Origin: Gemmatimonadota bacterium
Lineage (GTDB): Bacteria > Gemmatimonadota > Gemmatimonadetes > Gemmatimonadales > GWC2-71-9
Reading direction: 5' to 3'
Assembly: GCA_022563595.1 (NCBI GenBank)
Contig: JADFNB010000029.1
Span: forward strand, 1 to 40,405
Length of the DNA stretch: 40,405 nt
How positions within the stretch are numbered: position 1 is the first letter of the stretch; each line of letters opens with the position of its first letter. This document shows positions 16,184 through 23,950 of the stretch, piece after piece. Both the position numbers and the translations under genes were made by a program. Below the pieces are notes generated by a model that saw only the letters and a list, made by a program, of their open reading frames with translations, made no database searches and was not told the origin of the DNA.

Positions 16184-16207
16184 CGTACCGCCCCTCCCCC
16201 TCGCCAG

Positions 16208-17059
16208 TCAACGACCCAACGCGCGGTAGAGCGACACAAAGGCCGACGGCGACAGCACTTCCGGTCGCGCCGCCAGGTCGATACCGAGGGCCTCCAGCAG
16301 GCGGGCCGCCTCTTCCCTCCCCACACCCACCACCGTTCGCAATCCGCGGACGAGTTGTCTGCGACGCTGGCCGAACAGCGCCGTGACAAAGCTACGGAAC
16401 GCCGCCTGCTCCGCATCGTCGATCAGTGGAGCGTCACGAGGACGGAGCCGGAGGACGGCCGCATCGACTGCGGGCGGAGGGTTGAAAGTGCCGGCCTTGA
16501 CGGTAAAGAGGCGCTCCGCCCGGGCTATGACCTGCACACCCACCGAAAGCGCACCGTAGATCTTCGATCCGGGCGCTGACGTGACCCGGTCGGCAACCTC
16601 CTTTTGCACCAGGAATACCACGACGGTGGGCCGAGGCGGCGTGAGTGCTTTGTCGATGAGTGGGGAGGTTATGTAGTACGGTATGTTGCCGGCCACTTTG
16701 TACGCGGGATGCGGGATGCTGGATGCGGGATGCGGAGACGGGGAAACGGCAGGCGGTTGGGCAATCAGAGCGTGCCAGTCGGCCGTGAGCGCGTCGCCTT
16801 GCACCACGGTCACGTTGTCAGGGAAAACATCGCCCGTCTCCCGTTTCCCGCTGCTCGCTTCTCGCAGCTCGAGGAACAGACCCCGATCCTTCTCGATGGC
16901 GACGACTACGCCGACACGTGAAGCGAGCCGCCGGGTGAGGGTGCCTCCGCCGGGCCCGATCTCGAGAACGCGGTCGTGCGGTTGTGGGTCGAGTGCATCT
17001 ACGATCCGATCCAGGACCGCGGGATCGTGCAGGAAGTGTTGACCGAGTGGACGCGGCAC
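16208..17059 (-). CDS. rsmA: 16S rRNA adenine dimethyltransferase RsmA (KsgA), with two in-frame inserts
   Basis: Dimethylates two adjacent adenines in the 3' hairpin of 16S rRNA late in 30S assembly. The 283-residue protein has LGQHFLHDP (5-13), the SAM motif LEIGPGGGTLT (32-42), VVAIEKD (52-58), VVQGDAL (85-91) and the catalytic NIPYYI (125-130). Two stretches are absent from usual homologues: about residues 69-79 (SSGKRETGDVF) and 102-119 (PPAVSPSPHPASSIPHPA). Both are encoded by repetitive G/A-rich or C/T-rich DNA, in inverse orientation to each other. They sit in surface loops around the conserved VVQGDAL block, so the enzyme is probably still active. The start is GTG at 17059, with no strong ribosome-binding sequence. 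Confidence 0.93.
   Translation of the reverse strand: MPRPLGQHFLHDPAVLDRIVDALDPQPHDRVLEIGPGGGTLTRRLASRVGVVVAIEKDRGLFLELREASSGKRETGDVFPDNVTVVQGDALTADWHALIAQPPAVSPSPHPASSIPHPAYKVAGNIPYYITSPLIDKALTPPRPTVVVFLVQKEVADRVTSAPGSKIYGALSVGVQVIARAERLFTVKAGTFNPPPAVDAAVLRLRPRDAPLIDDAEQAAFRSFVTALFGQRRRQLVRGLRTVVGVGREEAARLLEALGIDLAARPEVLSPSAFVSLYRALGR
16704..16735. repeat. 7-base tandem repeat inside rsmA
   Basis: The unit GCGGGAT (one copy GCTGGAT) occurs 4.6 times at 16704-16710, 16711-16717, 16718-16724, 16725-16731 and partial 16732-16735. On the coding strand it reads as repeats of GCATCCC and encodes the Pro/His/Ser-rich insert HPASSIPHPA. Because 7 is not a multiple of 3, gain or loss of one copy would shift the rsmA frame just before the catalytic NIPYYI motif. 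Confidence 0.92.
16736..16849. repeat. Paired inverted purine-rich arms in rsmA
   Basis: GGGAAACGG (16741-16749) is the exact inverse complement of CCGTTTCCC (16841-16849). GAGACGGG (16736-16743) is likewise the inverse of CCCGTCTC (16833-16840). The arms belong to the two protein inserts of RsmA and flank the conserved VVQGDAL codons. The same GGGAAAC/GTTTCCC core occurs in the insert of mutS2 and, in altered form (GTTTCAC), in the insert of pta. Confidence 0.75.
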
Positions 17060-17109
17060 AACGTAAGGTACGCACGGTGGCAGTGGGGAGCGGCCGGGGC
17101 GCGACCTAA

Positions 17110-17125
17110 CCGAGCCATGTCTCGG
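17110..17125 (-). other. Small hairpin after the phosphatase stop
   Basis: CCGAG and CTCGG form a 5-bp stem with a six-base loop, starting three bases after the phosphatase stop codon, in the 69-base gap before rsmA. It is followed by TTAGG rather than a T-run. It could slow transcription or protect the upstream message; a true terminator is doubtful. No other feature is seen in this gap. Confidence 0.25.
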
Positions 17126-17128
17126 GTG

Positions 17129-18679
17129 CTAGGCGTTCAATACCAGAATCGTCTGATCGTCGCGCTGGCCCGGGCCGAACGCGGCGAGCGCGTCGAACAC
17201 CGCCACGACGGCCGCTTCGGCGCCTTTCCAGCGTTCGGCCTGGGTGAGCGCGAGCACGCGCTCCTCTCCAAAGCGCTCGCCCGCCTCGTTAACGGCGTCG
17301 GCGATGCCGTCCGAGAAGAGCACCAACGCGTCCTCGCCCGCATTCCACTCCGCTTCCTCGCCGGTCAACTCTCCCTCGGGTGCCAGACCGAGCGGTGGCG
17401 AGGTTGCAGCGAGGCGCATGGCCTCGCCGGAGGCAGTGATCCGGAACGCGTGGGGGTGACCGGCGTTCGCGTACCGCAGCACACCGGCGGCCGGGTCCGC
17501 GACACCATAGAACAACGTGAGGTACATCTCGGTCGCATTCAGCTCGTCGCAGACCGAGTCCAACAGCAGCTCGAGGGCGTCGGCGGGCGACGCGGCTTTC
17601 TCCGCATGAATGCCAGCTGCCGAAAGCACGAGCGCCATGATCAAGGCGGCGGAGTACCCGTGTGACGAGACGTCCCCCAGCATGACGCCGAGCCGGTTCT
17701 CGGGGAGGCGTAGTACGTGGTAGAAGTCGCCGCCGACGCTCTCGACTGGCTGGCACCGACCGGCGACGTCCGCGCCGCTCACCACGCGGGAGCGCAACAG
17801 TTTTTCCTGAAGGTCATGGGCAAGTTCGAGTTCGCGACTGACCCGCTCGCGGCGGCGGTCGCGCTCCACTAGCCGCGCGTTCTCTATGGTGGCCCCGACC
17901 TGATTGGCTATAGCCGCCAGGAGTCGTTTGTCGCTCTCTGGAAATGCGTCGGTCCCGCTCCGGTCCGTCACGTTGAGCACACCCACAGGGCGGGGCTCAT
18001 CGCCGGGCTGCGGATAGACGATCGGGACGCATACGAACGCCGCTCCCCTGTAGGTCCGGCCCGGCTCACAGGGCGGTGGCTCCTCTGGTCCTAGCGGGTC
18101 GTAATCGATGATCCGACGTTCGCGAAACACGCGGGCCGCTATCGAACACGGGTCGTCCACCGGTATGGGGTCGAACTGCGCGACGTCTATCCCCCACCCT
18201 GCCACTGGCAGCAATACATTCCTGTCGGGGTCATGCACCAGGATGGATGCTCGTCGCGCCCCGACGACGGTGCTCACCTCGCGTACGATCGTACGTGCCG
18301 CCTCGCTCAGCCCGATGGTGCGGCCGAGTGTCTCGCTGATGGTGTAGAGCAGCTCGATCTCCTCGTATCGGTCGGCGAGTTGCTGCGCCAGTTTCAGCGT
18401 ATCCTTCTCCGCCCCGAGCAGTTGTGACAGGAGGGGTTCGACACGCTCAGCCTCGGCCTTACCGGCGTCGGTCAACTCGAGCCAGTACCCATCGACGGCG
18501 GTGAGGGGCGCGAACCATGACGCACCCGACCGGAACCCCTCGGTGCGATCTCCAGGTTCGGGCGGGGGGCGGTCGTCCCGCCCGCTACCCGCCACCGCAC
18601 GCAGGCCGGTGCTGCTCACGCTCCATAGTCGGAGCGGATGTCCGACGAGGGTGACGATGGATTGGAGAATGGCGTCCAG
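17129..18679 (-). CDS. GAF-domain SpoIIE/RsbU-type serine phosphatase (probable CTG start)
   Basis: PP2C-type phosphatase that would dephosphorylate the STAS antagonist encoded two genes upstream. A GAF sensory domain spans about residues 110-275 (YEEIELLYTISETLGRTIG to IANQVGATIENARL), then a short coil, then the SpoIIE catalytic domain (about 300-516) with GGDFYHVL, LGDVSSHGYSAALIMA, YANAGHPHAF and LVLFSDGIADAVN, which hold the metal-binding Asp residues. The frame upstream of a GTG at 18619 still reads like protein (ILQSIVTLVGHPLRLWSV). The only nearby start that includes it is CTG at 18679, five bases after the stop of the HATPase gene, giving 516 residues. GTG 18619 (496 residues) has its only purine-rich sequence one base away, which is too close. 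Confidence 0.88.
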   Translation of the reverse strand: MDAILQSIVTLVGHPLRLWSVSSTGLRAVAGSGRDDRPPPEPGDRTEGFRSGASWFAPLTAVDGYWLELTDAGKAEAERVEPLLSQLLGAEKDTLKLAQQLADRYEEIELLYTISETLGRTIGLSEAARTIVREVSTVVGARRASILVHDPDRNVLLPVAGWGIDVAQFDPIPVDDPCSIAARVFRERRIIDYDPLGPEEPPPCEPGRTYRGAAFVCVPIVYPQPGDEPRPVGVLNVTDRSGTDAFPESDKRLLAAIANQVGATIENARLVERDRRRERVSRELELAHDLQEKLLRSRVVSGADVAGRCQPVESVGGDFYHVLRLPENRLGVMLGDVSSHGYSAALIMALVLSAAGIHAEKAASPADALELLLDSVCDELNATEMYLTLFYGVADPAAGVLRYANAGHPHAFRITASGEAMRLAATSPPLGLAPEGELTGEEAEWNAGEDALVLFSDGIADAVNEAGERFGEERVLALTQAERWKGAEAAVVAVFDALAAFGPGQRDDQTILVLNA

Positions 18680-18684
18680 CCGCT

Positions 18685-19155
18685 CTACGTGCGGCGCAGA
18701 ACCATGCAGATGGCGTTCCCTCGCTCGTTGAAGTAGACGCGATCGACGAGCTGGCGAATCAGGAAGAGGCCCCGGCCGTTGCTGGAGCCGAGGTCGTGTG
18801 GCAGGACGGGATCGGGCACGGAGTCGGGGTCGAAACCCGAGCCTTCGTCGGTCACGCGGACTGTGATGTCGGTGTCGGTGAGCCGAACCTGCACGTCGAC
18901 GCTCTTGGCAGGGTCGAGGCCGTTGCCGTAGATGATCGCGTTGGAGAGCGCCTCGCAGAGCACGACGCGCAGATGGAACCGGGCGCGGCGCGGCGACAAC
19001 CCGCAGGCGAGACAGTGCCGGGCGACGAGATCAACGGCCTGCTCGACGATCTCCAGATCGGTCGGGACCTGGATGGTGATGTGCACCTCGCGACCACCGG
19101 ATGCCGTGACGGGGACCTCGGTGCGGTTCACATTGAGGCGGAGAGGAACGGTCAC
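18685..19155 (-). CDS. Anti-sigma-factor-type serine kinase (RsbW/SpoIIAB-like HATPase)
   Basis: 156-residue GHKL ATPase. Visible are the N box EALSNAIIYGNGLD, the G1 box DEGSGFDP and the G2 region SSNGRGLFLIRQLVD, the full nucleotide-binding set of RsbW-like kinases. Such kinases bind and inhibit a sigma factor, or another target, and phosphorylate the STAS antagonist. The start is GTG at 19155, four bases after the STAS stop, so the kinase and its presumed substrate are coupled. No sigma factor gene lies next to it, so the regulated target is elsewhere or is not a sigma factor. Confidence 0.9.
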   Translation of the reverse strand: MTVPLRLNVNRTEVPVTASGGREVHITIQVPTDLEIVEQAVDLVARHCLACGLSPRRARFHLRVVLCEALSNAIIYGNGLDPAKSVDVQVRLTDTDITVRVTDEGSGFDPDSVPDPVLPHDLGSSNGRGLFLIRQLVDRVYFNERGNAICMVLRRT

Positions 19156-19159
19156 CGTC

Positions 19160-19495
19160 TCAGAAGTTCGCGAGGGCCTGTTCGGGCGAGTCGGTGATCG
19201 TGAACAGCGTGTCGAGCTTGGTGAGCTCGAACAGGGTACGCAGGTCGGGGTTCAACCCCGCCAGCCGCAACTCTCCCCCGTTTTCGCGCAGCTTCTTCCC
19301 GAGTGTGACCAGCACACCAAGCCCCGAAGAGTCGATGTAACCGGTGTTCGAGAAGTCTACGAGCACCTTCTTCTCACCACTCTCCAATGCGTCGAGCACT
19401 CTCTGCTTTAGTTCCTGGCGGTTGCCAACGATGAGCTGCCCATCCACGCCCACAACCACCACACCTTTTGGGTCCTTCCGGATCGTGAAGCTCAT
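19160..19495 (-). CDS. STAS-domain anti-anti-sigma factor
   Basis: 111-residue single STAS domain of the SpoIIAA/RsbV type. The phosphorylatable serine lies in the conserved YIDSSGLGVLVTLGKKL segment; the start MSFTIRKDPKGVVVVGVDGQ and the final GLNPDLRTLFELTKLD also match. When unphosphorylated, such proteins sequester the partner kinase. The ATG at 19495 has a strong AGGGAGG four bases upstream, the best ribosome-binding sequence of the module. It lies 31 bases after pta and four bases before the kinase gene. Confidence 0.93.
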   Translation of the reverse strand: MSFTIRKDPKGVVVVGVDGQLIVGNRQELKQRVLDALESGEKKVLVDFSNTGYIDSSGLGVLVTLGKKLRENGGELRLAGLNPDLRTLFELTKLDTLFTITDSPEQALANF

Positions 19496-19526
19496 CCAGC
19501 CTCCCTAAACGGTCCACCTTGCTGCG

Positions 19527-20537
19527 TTAGCGGCCTGACGCCGCCTGGAGGAGCGCGACGGCCGCGACATCGGCTACGTCTGCGGCGCTCGCGCCGCGGG
19601 ACAGGTCGGCCATCGGCCGCGCCAGCCCCTGCACGATGGGACCGATCGCGACCGCCCCGGCCAGCCGCTGAACCAGTTTGTATGCTATGTTCCCGCTGTC
19701 AAGGTCCGGGAACACCAGCACGTTGGCCCGGCCGCCGATTGGCGAGCCCGGCGCCTTGCGTTGGGCCACCTCCGGGATCAACGCTGCGTCTCCTTGCAGC
19801 TCCCCATCACACGGGATGTCCGGCCGCATCATGTGGAATAACTTGAGCGCTTCGCGGATCTTGTCCACCCGCGGCCCCTCCGCGCTGCCCTTGGTACTGT
19901 AGGAGAGGAAAGCCACCCGCGGGCTGTCACCTACGATCCGCTCCCGGTCGGCGGCAGCGCTGGCGGCGATCTCGGCGAGTTGCTCGGCTGTCGGGTCGGG
20001 TACGACACCCGCGTCGGTGAACGTGAGAACGAGGTCGCCATGTTCGTGTCCCGTTTCACTTTTCACCTTGCTCTTTTCACCCTGCCCTGCTGATCTTGGC
20101 GAAACGTCAGACGTGAAAGGCGAATCTTCGAAGATCATGTAGAATGCGCTGCTCACCGTCCGGATCCCGTCCTGGGTACCGATGGCCCACAACGCCGCTC
20201 GGAGGACCTCCGCGGTGGGTGAGACAGCGCCGGCCACCGCAGCGTCGGCCTCACCGAGCGCCACGAGGCCTGCCGCGAACCGGAGCGGATTGCGGGCGAG
20301 GGCTACAGCTTCCGCGCGGCTGCCCGCCCGCTCGGGCTTCGCGCGCCACAGCAGGTCGGCCACATCATCGAGCCGCGGGTGAGCCCGGATCTCCTGCTCG
20401 AGCAGCACCACCTCGGCCACCTGGGTGCTTTCGAGCCGCTCCGCTGCATCCCGCACACGGGCGTCCCAACCCTCGGCGAGCACGACCCGCCCTTGCAACT
20501 CCCCGGCCCGTCGATGAATCTCGGAACGGAAGCTCAA
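19527..20537 (-). CDS. pta: Phosphate acetyltransferase, with an in-frame insert
   Basis: Interconverts acetyl-CoA and acetyl phosphate. It is a 336-residue stand-alone PTA domain: the N-terminal [16 protein letters not shown], the substrate-site region [62 protein letters not shown] and the end [18 protein letters not shown]. Residues about 137-166 (starting [15 protein letters not shown]) are not expected between the VSSAFYMIF and [10 protein letters not shown] strands and are encoded by repetitive DNA with inverted arms. The start is TTG at 20537 (TTGA overlap with the coaD stop). Acetate kinase is not in the window. Confidence 0.92.
   Translation of the reverse strand: MSFRSEIHRRAGELQGRVVLAEGWDARVRDAAERLESTQVAEVVLLEQEIRAHPRLDDVADLLWRAKPERAGSRAEAVALARNPLRFAAGLVALGEADAAVAGAVSPTAEVLRAALWAIGTQDGIRTVSSAFYMIFEDSPFTSDVSPRSAGQGEKSKVKSETGHEHGDLVLTFTDAGVVPDPTAEQLAEIAASAAADRERIVGDSPRVAFLSYSTKGSAEGPRVDKIREALKLFHMMRPDIPCDGELQGDAALIPEVAQRKAPGSPIGGRANVLVFPDLDSGNIAYKLVQRLAGAVAIGPIVQGLARPMADLSRGASAADVADVAAVALLQAASGR
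20040..20129. repeat. In-frame repetitive insert in pta
   Basis: About 90 bases encoding residues 137-166. On the plus strand one side has CGTTTCACTTTTCACC and CTTTTCACC (20052-20081). The other side has GGCGAAACG and ACGTGAAAGG (20099-20120), the inverse type: TTTCAC (20075-20080) pairs with GTGAAA (20113-20118), and CGTTTC pairs with GAAACG. The length keeps the pta frame open. It resembles the inserts in rsmA and mutS2 in purine bias and arm arrangement, but the core is GTGAAA rather than GGGAAAC. Confidence 0.65.
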
Positions 20538-21016
20538 CGGGCGAACTTCTCGGCGAGCGCGGCACGCACGGTCGGGTGCACGAACATCCCAACGTCGCCC
20601 CCGAACCGCGCGACCTCTTTGACGAGGCTGGAACTCAGGAAGGTGAGCCCCACGTCGGGTACCAGAAACACCGTTTCCAGTGCCTCATAGAGAGTCCGGT
20701 TCATCAGCGCCATCTGGAACTCGTACTCGAAGTCGCTGACCGCGCGCAACCCACGCACCACCAGGGTCGCATCCACCTTCTCGGCAAACTTGGCCAGGAG
20801 ACCGTCGAACGCCCGGATTTCGACGCCAGCTTCGTCTCCAACGGCGACCCGGAGGAACTCCGTTCGCTCGGAGAGCGTGAAGAGGGGGTCTTTGCCCGGG
20901 TTGACGGCCACTGCGACGATCACGCGATCGGCGAAGTGCCTGCTGCGCCGGATGATGTCCTCGTGACCGCGCGTCACGGGATCGAACGAGCCTGGATAGA
21001 TGGCGATTCGTGTCAT
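20534..21016 (-). CDS. coaD: Phosphopantetheine adenylyltransferase
   Basis: Transfers AMP to 4'-phosphopantetheine to make dephospho-CoA, the penultimate step in CoA synthesis. The 160-residue protein has the nucleotidyltransferase motif [16 protein letters not shown] (8-23), [18 protein letters not shown] and the C-terminal [17 protein letters not shown], all typical of CoaD. The ATG at 21016 overlaps the rsmD stop by four bases, and its own stop overlaps the TTG start of pta. The rsmD-coaD pair is very common in bacteria. Confidence 0.97.
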   Translation of the reverse strand: MTRIAIYPGSFDPVTRGHEDIIRRSRHFADRVIVAVAVNPGKDPLFTLSERTEFLRVAVGDEAGVEIRAFDGLLAKFAEKVDATLVVRGLRAVSDFEYEFQMALMNRTLYEALETVFLVPDVGLTFLSSSLVKEVARFGGDVGMFVHPTVRAALAEKFAR

Positions 21017-21528
21017 GATCCGTAGCTGAAAGTCAGGGCGACGCTACCGTACCGCCGCGTCTCGTCACCGTCGAGGTGGACGTCTGCGGGATGCTCGAGA
21101 CCGAGGACTCGCGCGAACTCAACTTCGCGGTGCAGCTCGAGCAGGCGTTCGGCCTGGCCGGTGCCGTAGGGCGGATCTGCAAACGCTATGTCGAACGCCG
21201 ACGGCGCCAGCTTGGTCACGAACCGCAGGGCATCGGCACGGCGGACCACCGTGTGGTCCGCGACGCCCAGAGTCGCAATGTTGGCCCGCAGCGCCCGCAG
21301 CGACGCCCTCCGGAGTTCCAGGAAGGTTACATGCCCGGCACCGCGCGACAGCGCCTCCAGACCGAGAGCACCCGATCCGGCGAAGAGATCGAGCACCGTC
21401 GCTCCCGGAATCTCCGACGCCAAAATGCTGAACCACGCCTCGCGCACCCGATCGGCCGTCGGCCGAACCCGGGTGTCGGCTGGGGACGCGATAGTGCGTC
21501 CCCCCAACCGCCCCGCAATGATCCGCAT
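21013..21528 (-). CDS. rsmD: 16S rRNA (guanine966-N2)-methyltransferase RsmD
   Basis: SAM-dependent methyltransferase acting on G966 of 16S rRNA. The 171-residue protein starts MRIIAGRLGGRTI and has RPTADRVREAWFSIL, the SAM motif VLDLFAGSGALGLEALSRGA, and the catalytic FADPPYGTG. The ATG at 21528 overlaps the recJ stop by one base (TGATG). A longer frame to 21585 exists, but the extra residues do not belong to the family. Confidence 0.95.
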   Translation of the reverse strand: MRIIAGRLGGRTIASPADTRVRPTADRVREAWFSILASEIPGATVLDLFAGSGALGLEALSRGAGHVTFLELRRASLRALRANIATLGVADHTVVRRADALRFVTKLAPSAFDIAFADPPYGTGQAERLLELHREVEFARVLGLEHPADVHLDGDETRRYGSVALTFSYGS

Positions 21529-23234
21529 CAGCTCGCCGGTCGCAACTGGACGATCCGGGCCTGCAGCCTCGGGACCCCGCGCCACTCGTCACGATCCAGC
21601 CTGAAGGCTACATCGAGCTTCCCGTCCCACCAGGACGGTGCCACCCGGTCGGCCCAATCGAACCCGATAGCCCCGAGTTGCGCCGTACCGTCGTCGAGGG
21701 TCAGGCGCAGGTGGTTCGAGCCGACCGTGCGGTGGGTGCGTGCCACCGTCCCGGTGACGCCGAAAACCGGCGCTGGATTCCCCGCTCCGCAAGGTTCCAG
21801 GTAGTGCAGCAGTCGCCACAGGTCGGCGTCCATCGCCTCCAGCGTGACAACCGCATCCACGCGCTGTGTCGGGATCAGATCTTCCGGTGAGAGTGCCGCG
21901 TGGGCCGCCGCGTTGAACGCCTCGCTGAACGCCTCAACGCGGTCCCTCGCGATCGTGAGACCGGCGGCCATGCGGTGCCCACCAAAGCGTGCGAGGTGTG
22001 GCGCGCATGTCTCGAGCGCCGCGTGTAGATCGAATCGGGCAATGCTGCGGCCCGATCCCTTGCCAACGTCGCCTTCCAGCGCGATGAGGATGGCGGGACG
22101 GGCGAATCGCTCGACCAGGCGGGAAGCCGCAATCCCGATCACGCCGGCGTGCCATCCCTCGCGGGCAAGCACGAGCCCGTACTGCTCCGAGAGATCGACC
22201 GACTGCTCGACCATCTCCAGCGCCTCATCCAGGATCCGCTGGTCTATTTCCTGTCGCCGTGCGTTCTGCGACTCGAGTCGGCGAGCCCGTTCCAGAGCGT
22301 CGTCGTAGTCGTCACTCAGCAGAAGCGCCAGTCCGTCCATCGCGTCCCCGATCCGCCCGGCGGCGTTGAGTCGCGGGCCGATCACGAAGCCGACATGACC
22401 GGCCCGGATTGCGCGATCGGCCAGTCCCGAGGAGGCGATCAGAGCACGCACGCCCGGCCAGCGTGAATCGGCGAGCTGCTTCAGCCCGAATCGCACCAGA
22501 ATTCGGTTCTCGCCGGTGAGCGGGACGACGTCGGCGACCGTTGCCAGCGCGACGAGGTCGATGAGATGCAACGGGAGAAACTCTGCAAGCCCAAGGGCGG
22601 GTGCGAGCGCCTGCACCAACTTGAATGCCACGCCCGCGCCACAGAGGCCTGCCGTGGGAGCGTCCTCCGCGTCACGGCGCGGGTTGACGATCGCTGCGGC
22701 CGGAGGCAACTCGCCCGGCAGGTGATGGTCGGTCACCACCACTTGGATGCCGGCGGCGTCGGCCTGCCGAACGGCGTCCCGTGCGGTCGTCCCGCAGTCG
22801 CAGGTGACGATCAACCCGGCTCCAGCAGCTCGTGCCGCCGACACCCCGGCGGGCCCGAGATCGTAGCCGTCACGTAGTCGGTTGGGAATGAACGGGACCA
22901 CATGCGCTCCCGCTTCCCGCAGCGCCCGCGTCAGAAGTGCGGTGGCGCATTGCCCATCGACGTCATAGTCGCCATGCACCAGAATGGTGGTACCGGCCCG
23001 CACCGCAGAGCCGATGACCTCGACGGCGCGGTCCATGTCGGTGAGGTCGAAGGGATCGCTGAGGGCGTCCAGCGTGGGGCGCAGGAAGGTTTGGGCGGAC
23101 TCGGCAGAACCGTACCCCCGCTGCACCAACAGGCGCGTGAGCGTCGTCGGTAGCTTGAGCGCGTGAGCCAGGTCGCTCACGCGGGCCGGGTCGGGGTCGT
23201 TCGGGACCACCCAACGAGCAACAGGCAGCGTCAC
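21528..23234 (-). CDS. recJ: Single-stranded-DNA-specific exonuclease RecJ
   Basis: 5'-3' exonuclease on single-stranded DNA used in recombination and mismatch or base-excision repair. The 568-residue protein has the DHH-family motifs GDYDVDGQCA (88-97), CDCGTT (145-150) and VTDHH (167-171), then LATVADVVPL, GPRLNAAGRIGDA, the DHHA1 block FGGHRMAAGL and a C-terminal OB-fold (EPCGAGNPAPVFGV onward). The start is GTG at 23234, sharing four bases (GTGA) with the stop of the zinc-ribbon gene; a longer frame to 23276 adds unrelated residues. The full motif set indicates an active enzyme. Confidence 0.95.
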   Translation of the reverse strand: MTLPVARWVVPNDPDPARVSDLAHALKLPTTLTRLLVQRGYGSAESAQTFLRPTLDALSDPFDLTDMDRAVEVIGSAVRAGTTILVHGDYDVDGQCATALLTRALREAGAHVVPFIPNRLRDGYDLGPAGVSAARAAGAGLIVTCDCGTTARDAVRQADAAGIQVVVTDHHLPGELPPAAAIVNPRRDAEDAPTAGLCGAGVAFKLVQALAPALGLAEFLPLHLIDLVALATVADVVPLTGENRILVRFGLKQLADSRWPGVRALIASSGLADRAIRAGHVGFVIGPRLNAAGRIGDAMDGLALLLSDDYDDALERARRLESQNARRQEIDQRILDEALEMVEQSVDLSEQYGLVLAREGWHAGVIGIAASRLVERFARPAILIALEGDVGKGSGRSIARFDLHAALETCAPHLARFGGHRMAAGLTIARDRVEAFSEAFNAAAHAALSPEDLIPTQRVDAVVTLEAMDADLWRLLHYLEPCGAGNPAPVFGVTGTVARTHRTVGSNHLRLTLDDGTAQLGAIGFDWADRVAPSWWDGKLDVAFRLDRDEWRGVPRLQARIVQLRPAS

Positions 23235-23950
23235 GAGTCGGACACCGTTTCGGTCTCGTAGATCAAGACGCCACACGCCTCGCAGGTTACGATCGAGTTT
23301 CCGTTGTGAATCTCCTGCCGGCGATGCATCGGCACCGCAGTGAAGCAGTGCCCGCAGGCGTCCCCGTGCAGCGCGTACAGTGCCAGAGGTGCGCGCCCTT
23401 TCTGGATGCGTTCGTACCTCGTCAGCACGGGCTTCGCGATGCGCCCGGTGACCTCCTCGCGCTCGACCTCGACCTTGCCGATCCTCTCACGTAGCTCCCC
23501 TTGGAGCACGGCGAGTTCTGCGCGACGCGCGACCTGTCCCTCCGTAACCTCCCCCATCTCCTTCTCTGTCTCGGCCGCCTTGGCCTCGGCCTCCTGCACG
23601 CGATCCGCGGAGCGCACCCACTCGGCTTCTTCTTTGGCGAGAACACCGCGGCCAAGATCCAGCTCCGCCATGAGGGTCGACGCTTCCTTGGCGCCGCGCA
23701 CCCACTCGAGGCGCTGGCGACGGCGTTCCTGCATCTGGCGGAAGTTCTCGATCTTCTGCTCGAGTTCCGTCCGGCGGTCGCCCGCCTCCCCGATTGCGCG
23801 TCGCGCGGCCGCAAGGCGCGCCTCATGTTCCGCGAGTTCGCTGTCGAGGTCCGCCAGCTCCGGCTCGAAAGCGCGAAGCTCGTCCCGTAGCTGCTGGATC
23901 GTGCGATCCTTTTCCTGAAGTTCCAGCAAAACCAGTAAATCAGCTTGCAC
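23231..23950 (-). CDS. Coiled-coil protein with C-terminal C4 zinc ribbon
   Basis: 239-residue protein: a long antiparallel coiled coil (about 1-170) and a C-terminal zinc ribbon with Cys199/Cys202 (CGHC) and Cys223/Cys226 (CEAC). This is the architecture of the CdsZ/HP0958 family, nucleic-acid-binding proteins of uncertain general function (the Helicobacter member affects flagellin mRNA and RpoN). The segment LTRYERIQKGRAPLALYALHG before the first Cys pair is typical of the family. The GTG start at 23950 has AAGGAGG upstream and overlaps the dnaG end by 11 bases; the stop overlaps the recJ start. The cellular role here is unknown. Confidence 0.85.
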   Translation of the reverse strand: MQADLLVLLELQEKDRTIQQLRDELRAFEPELADLDSELAEHEARLAAARRAIGEAGDRRTELEQKIENFRQMQERRRQRLEWVRGAKEASTLMAELDLGRGVLAKEEAEWVRSADRVQEAEAKAAETEKEMGEVTEGQVARRAELAVLQGELRERIGKVEVEREEVTGRIAKPVLTRYERIQKGRAPLALYALHGDACGHCFTAVPMHRRQEIHNGNSIVTCEACGVLIYETETVSDS

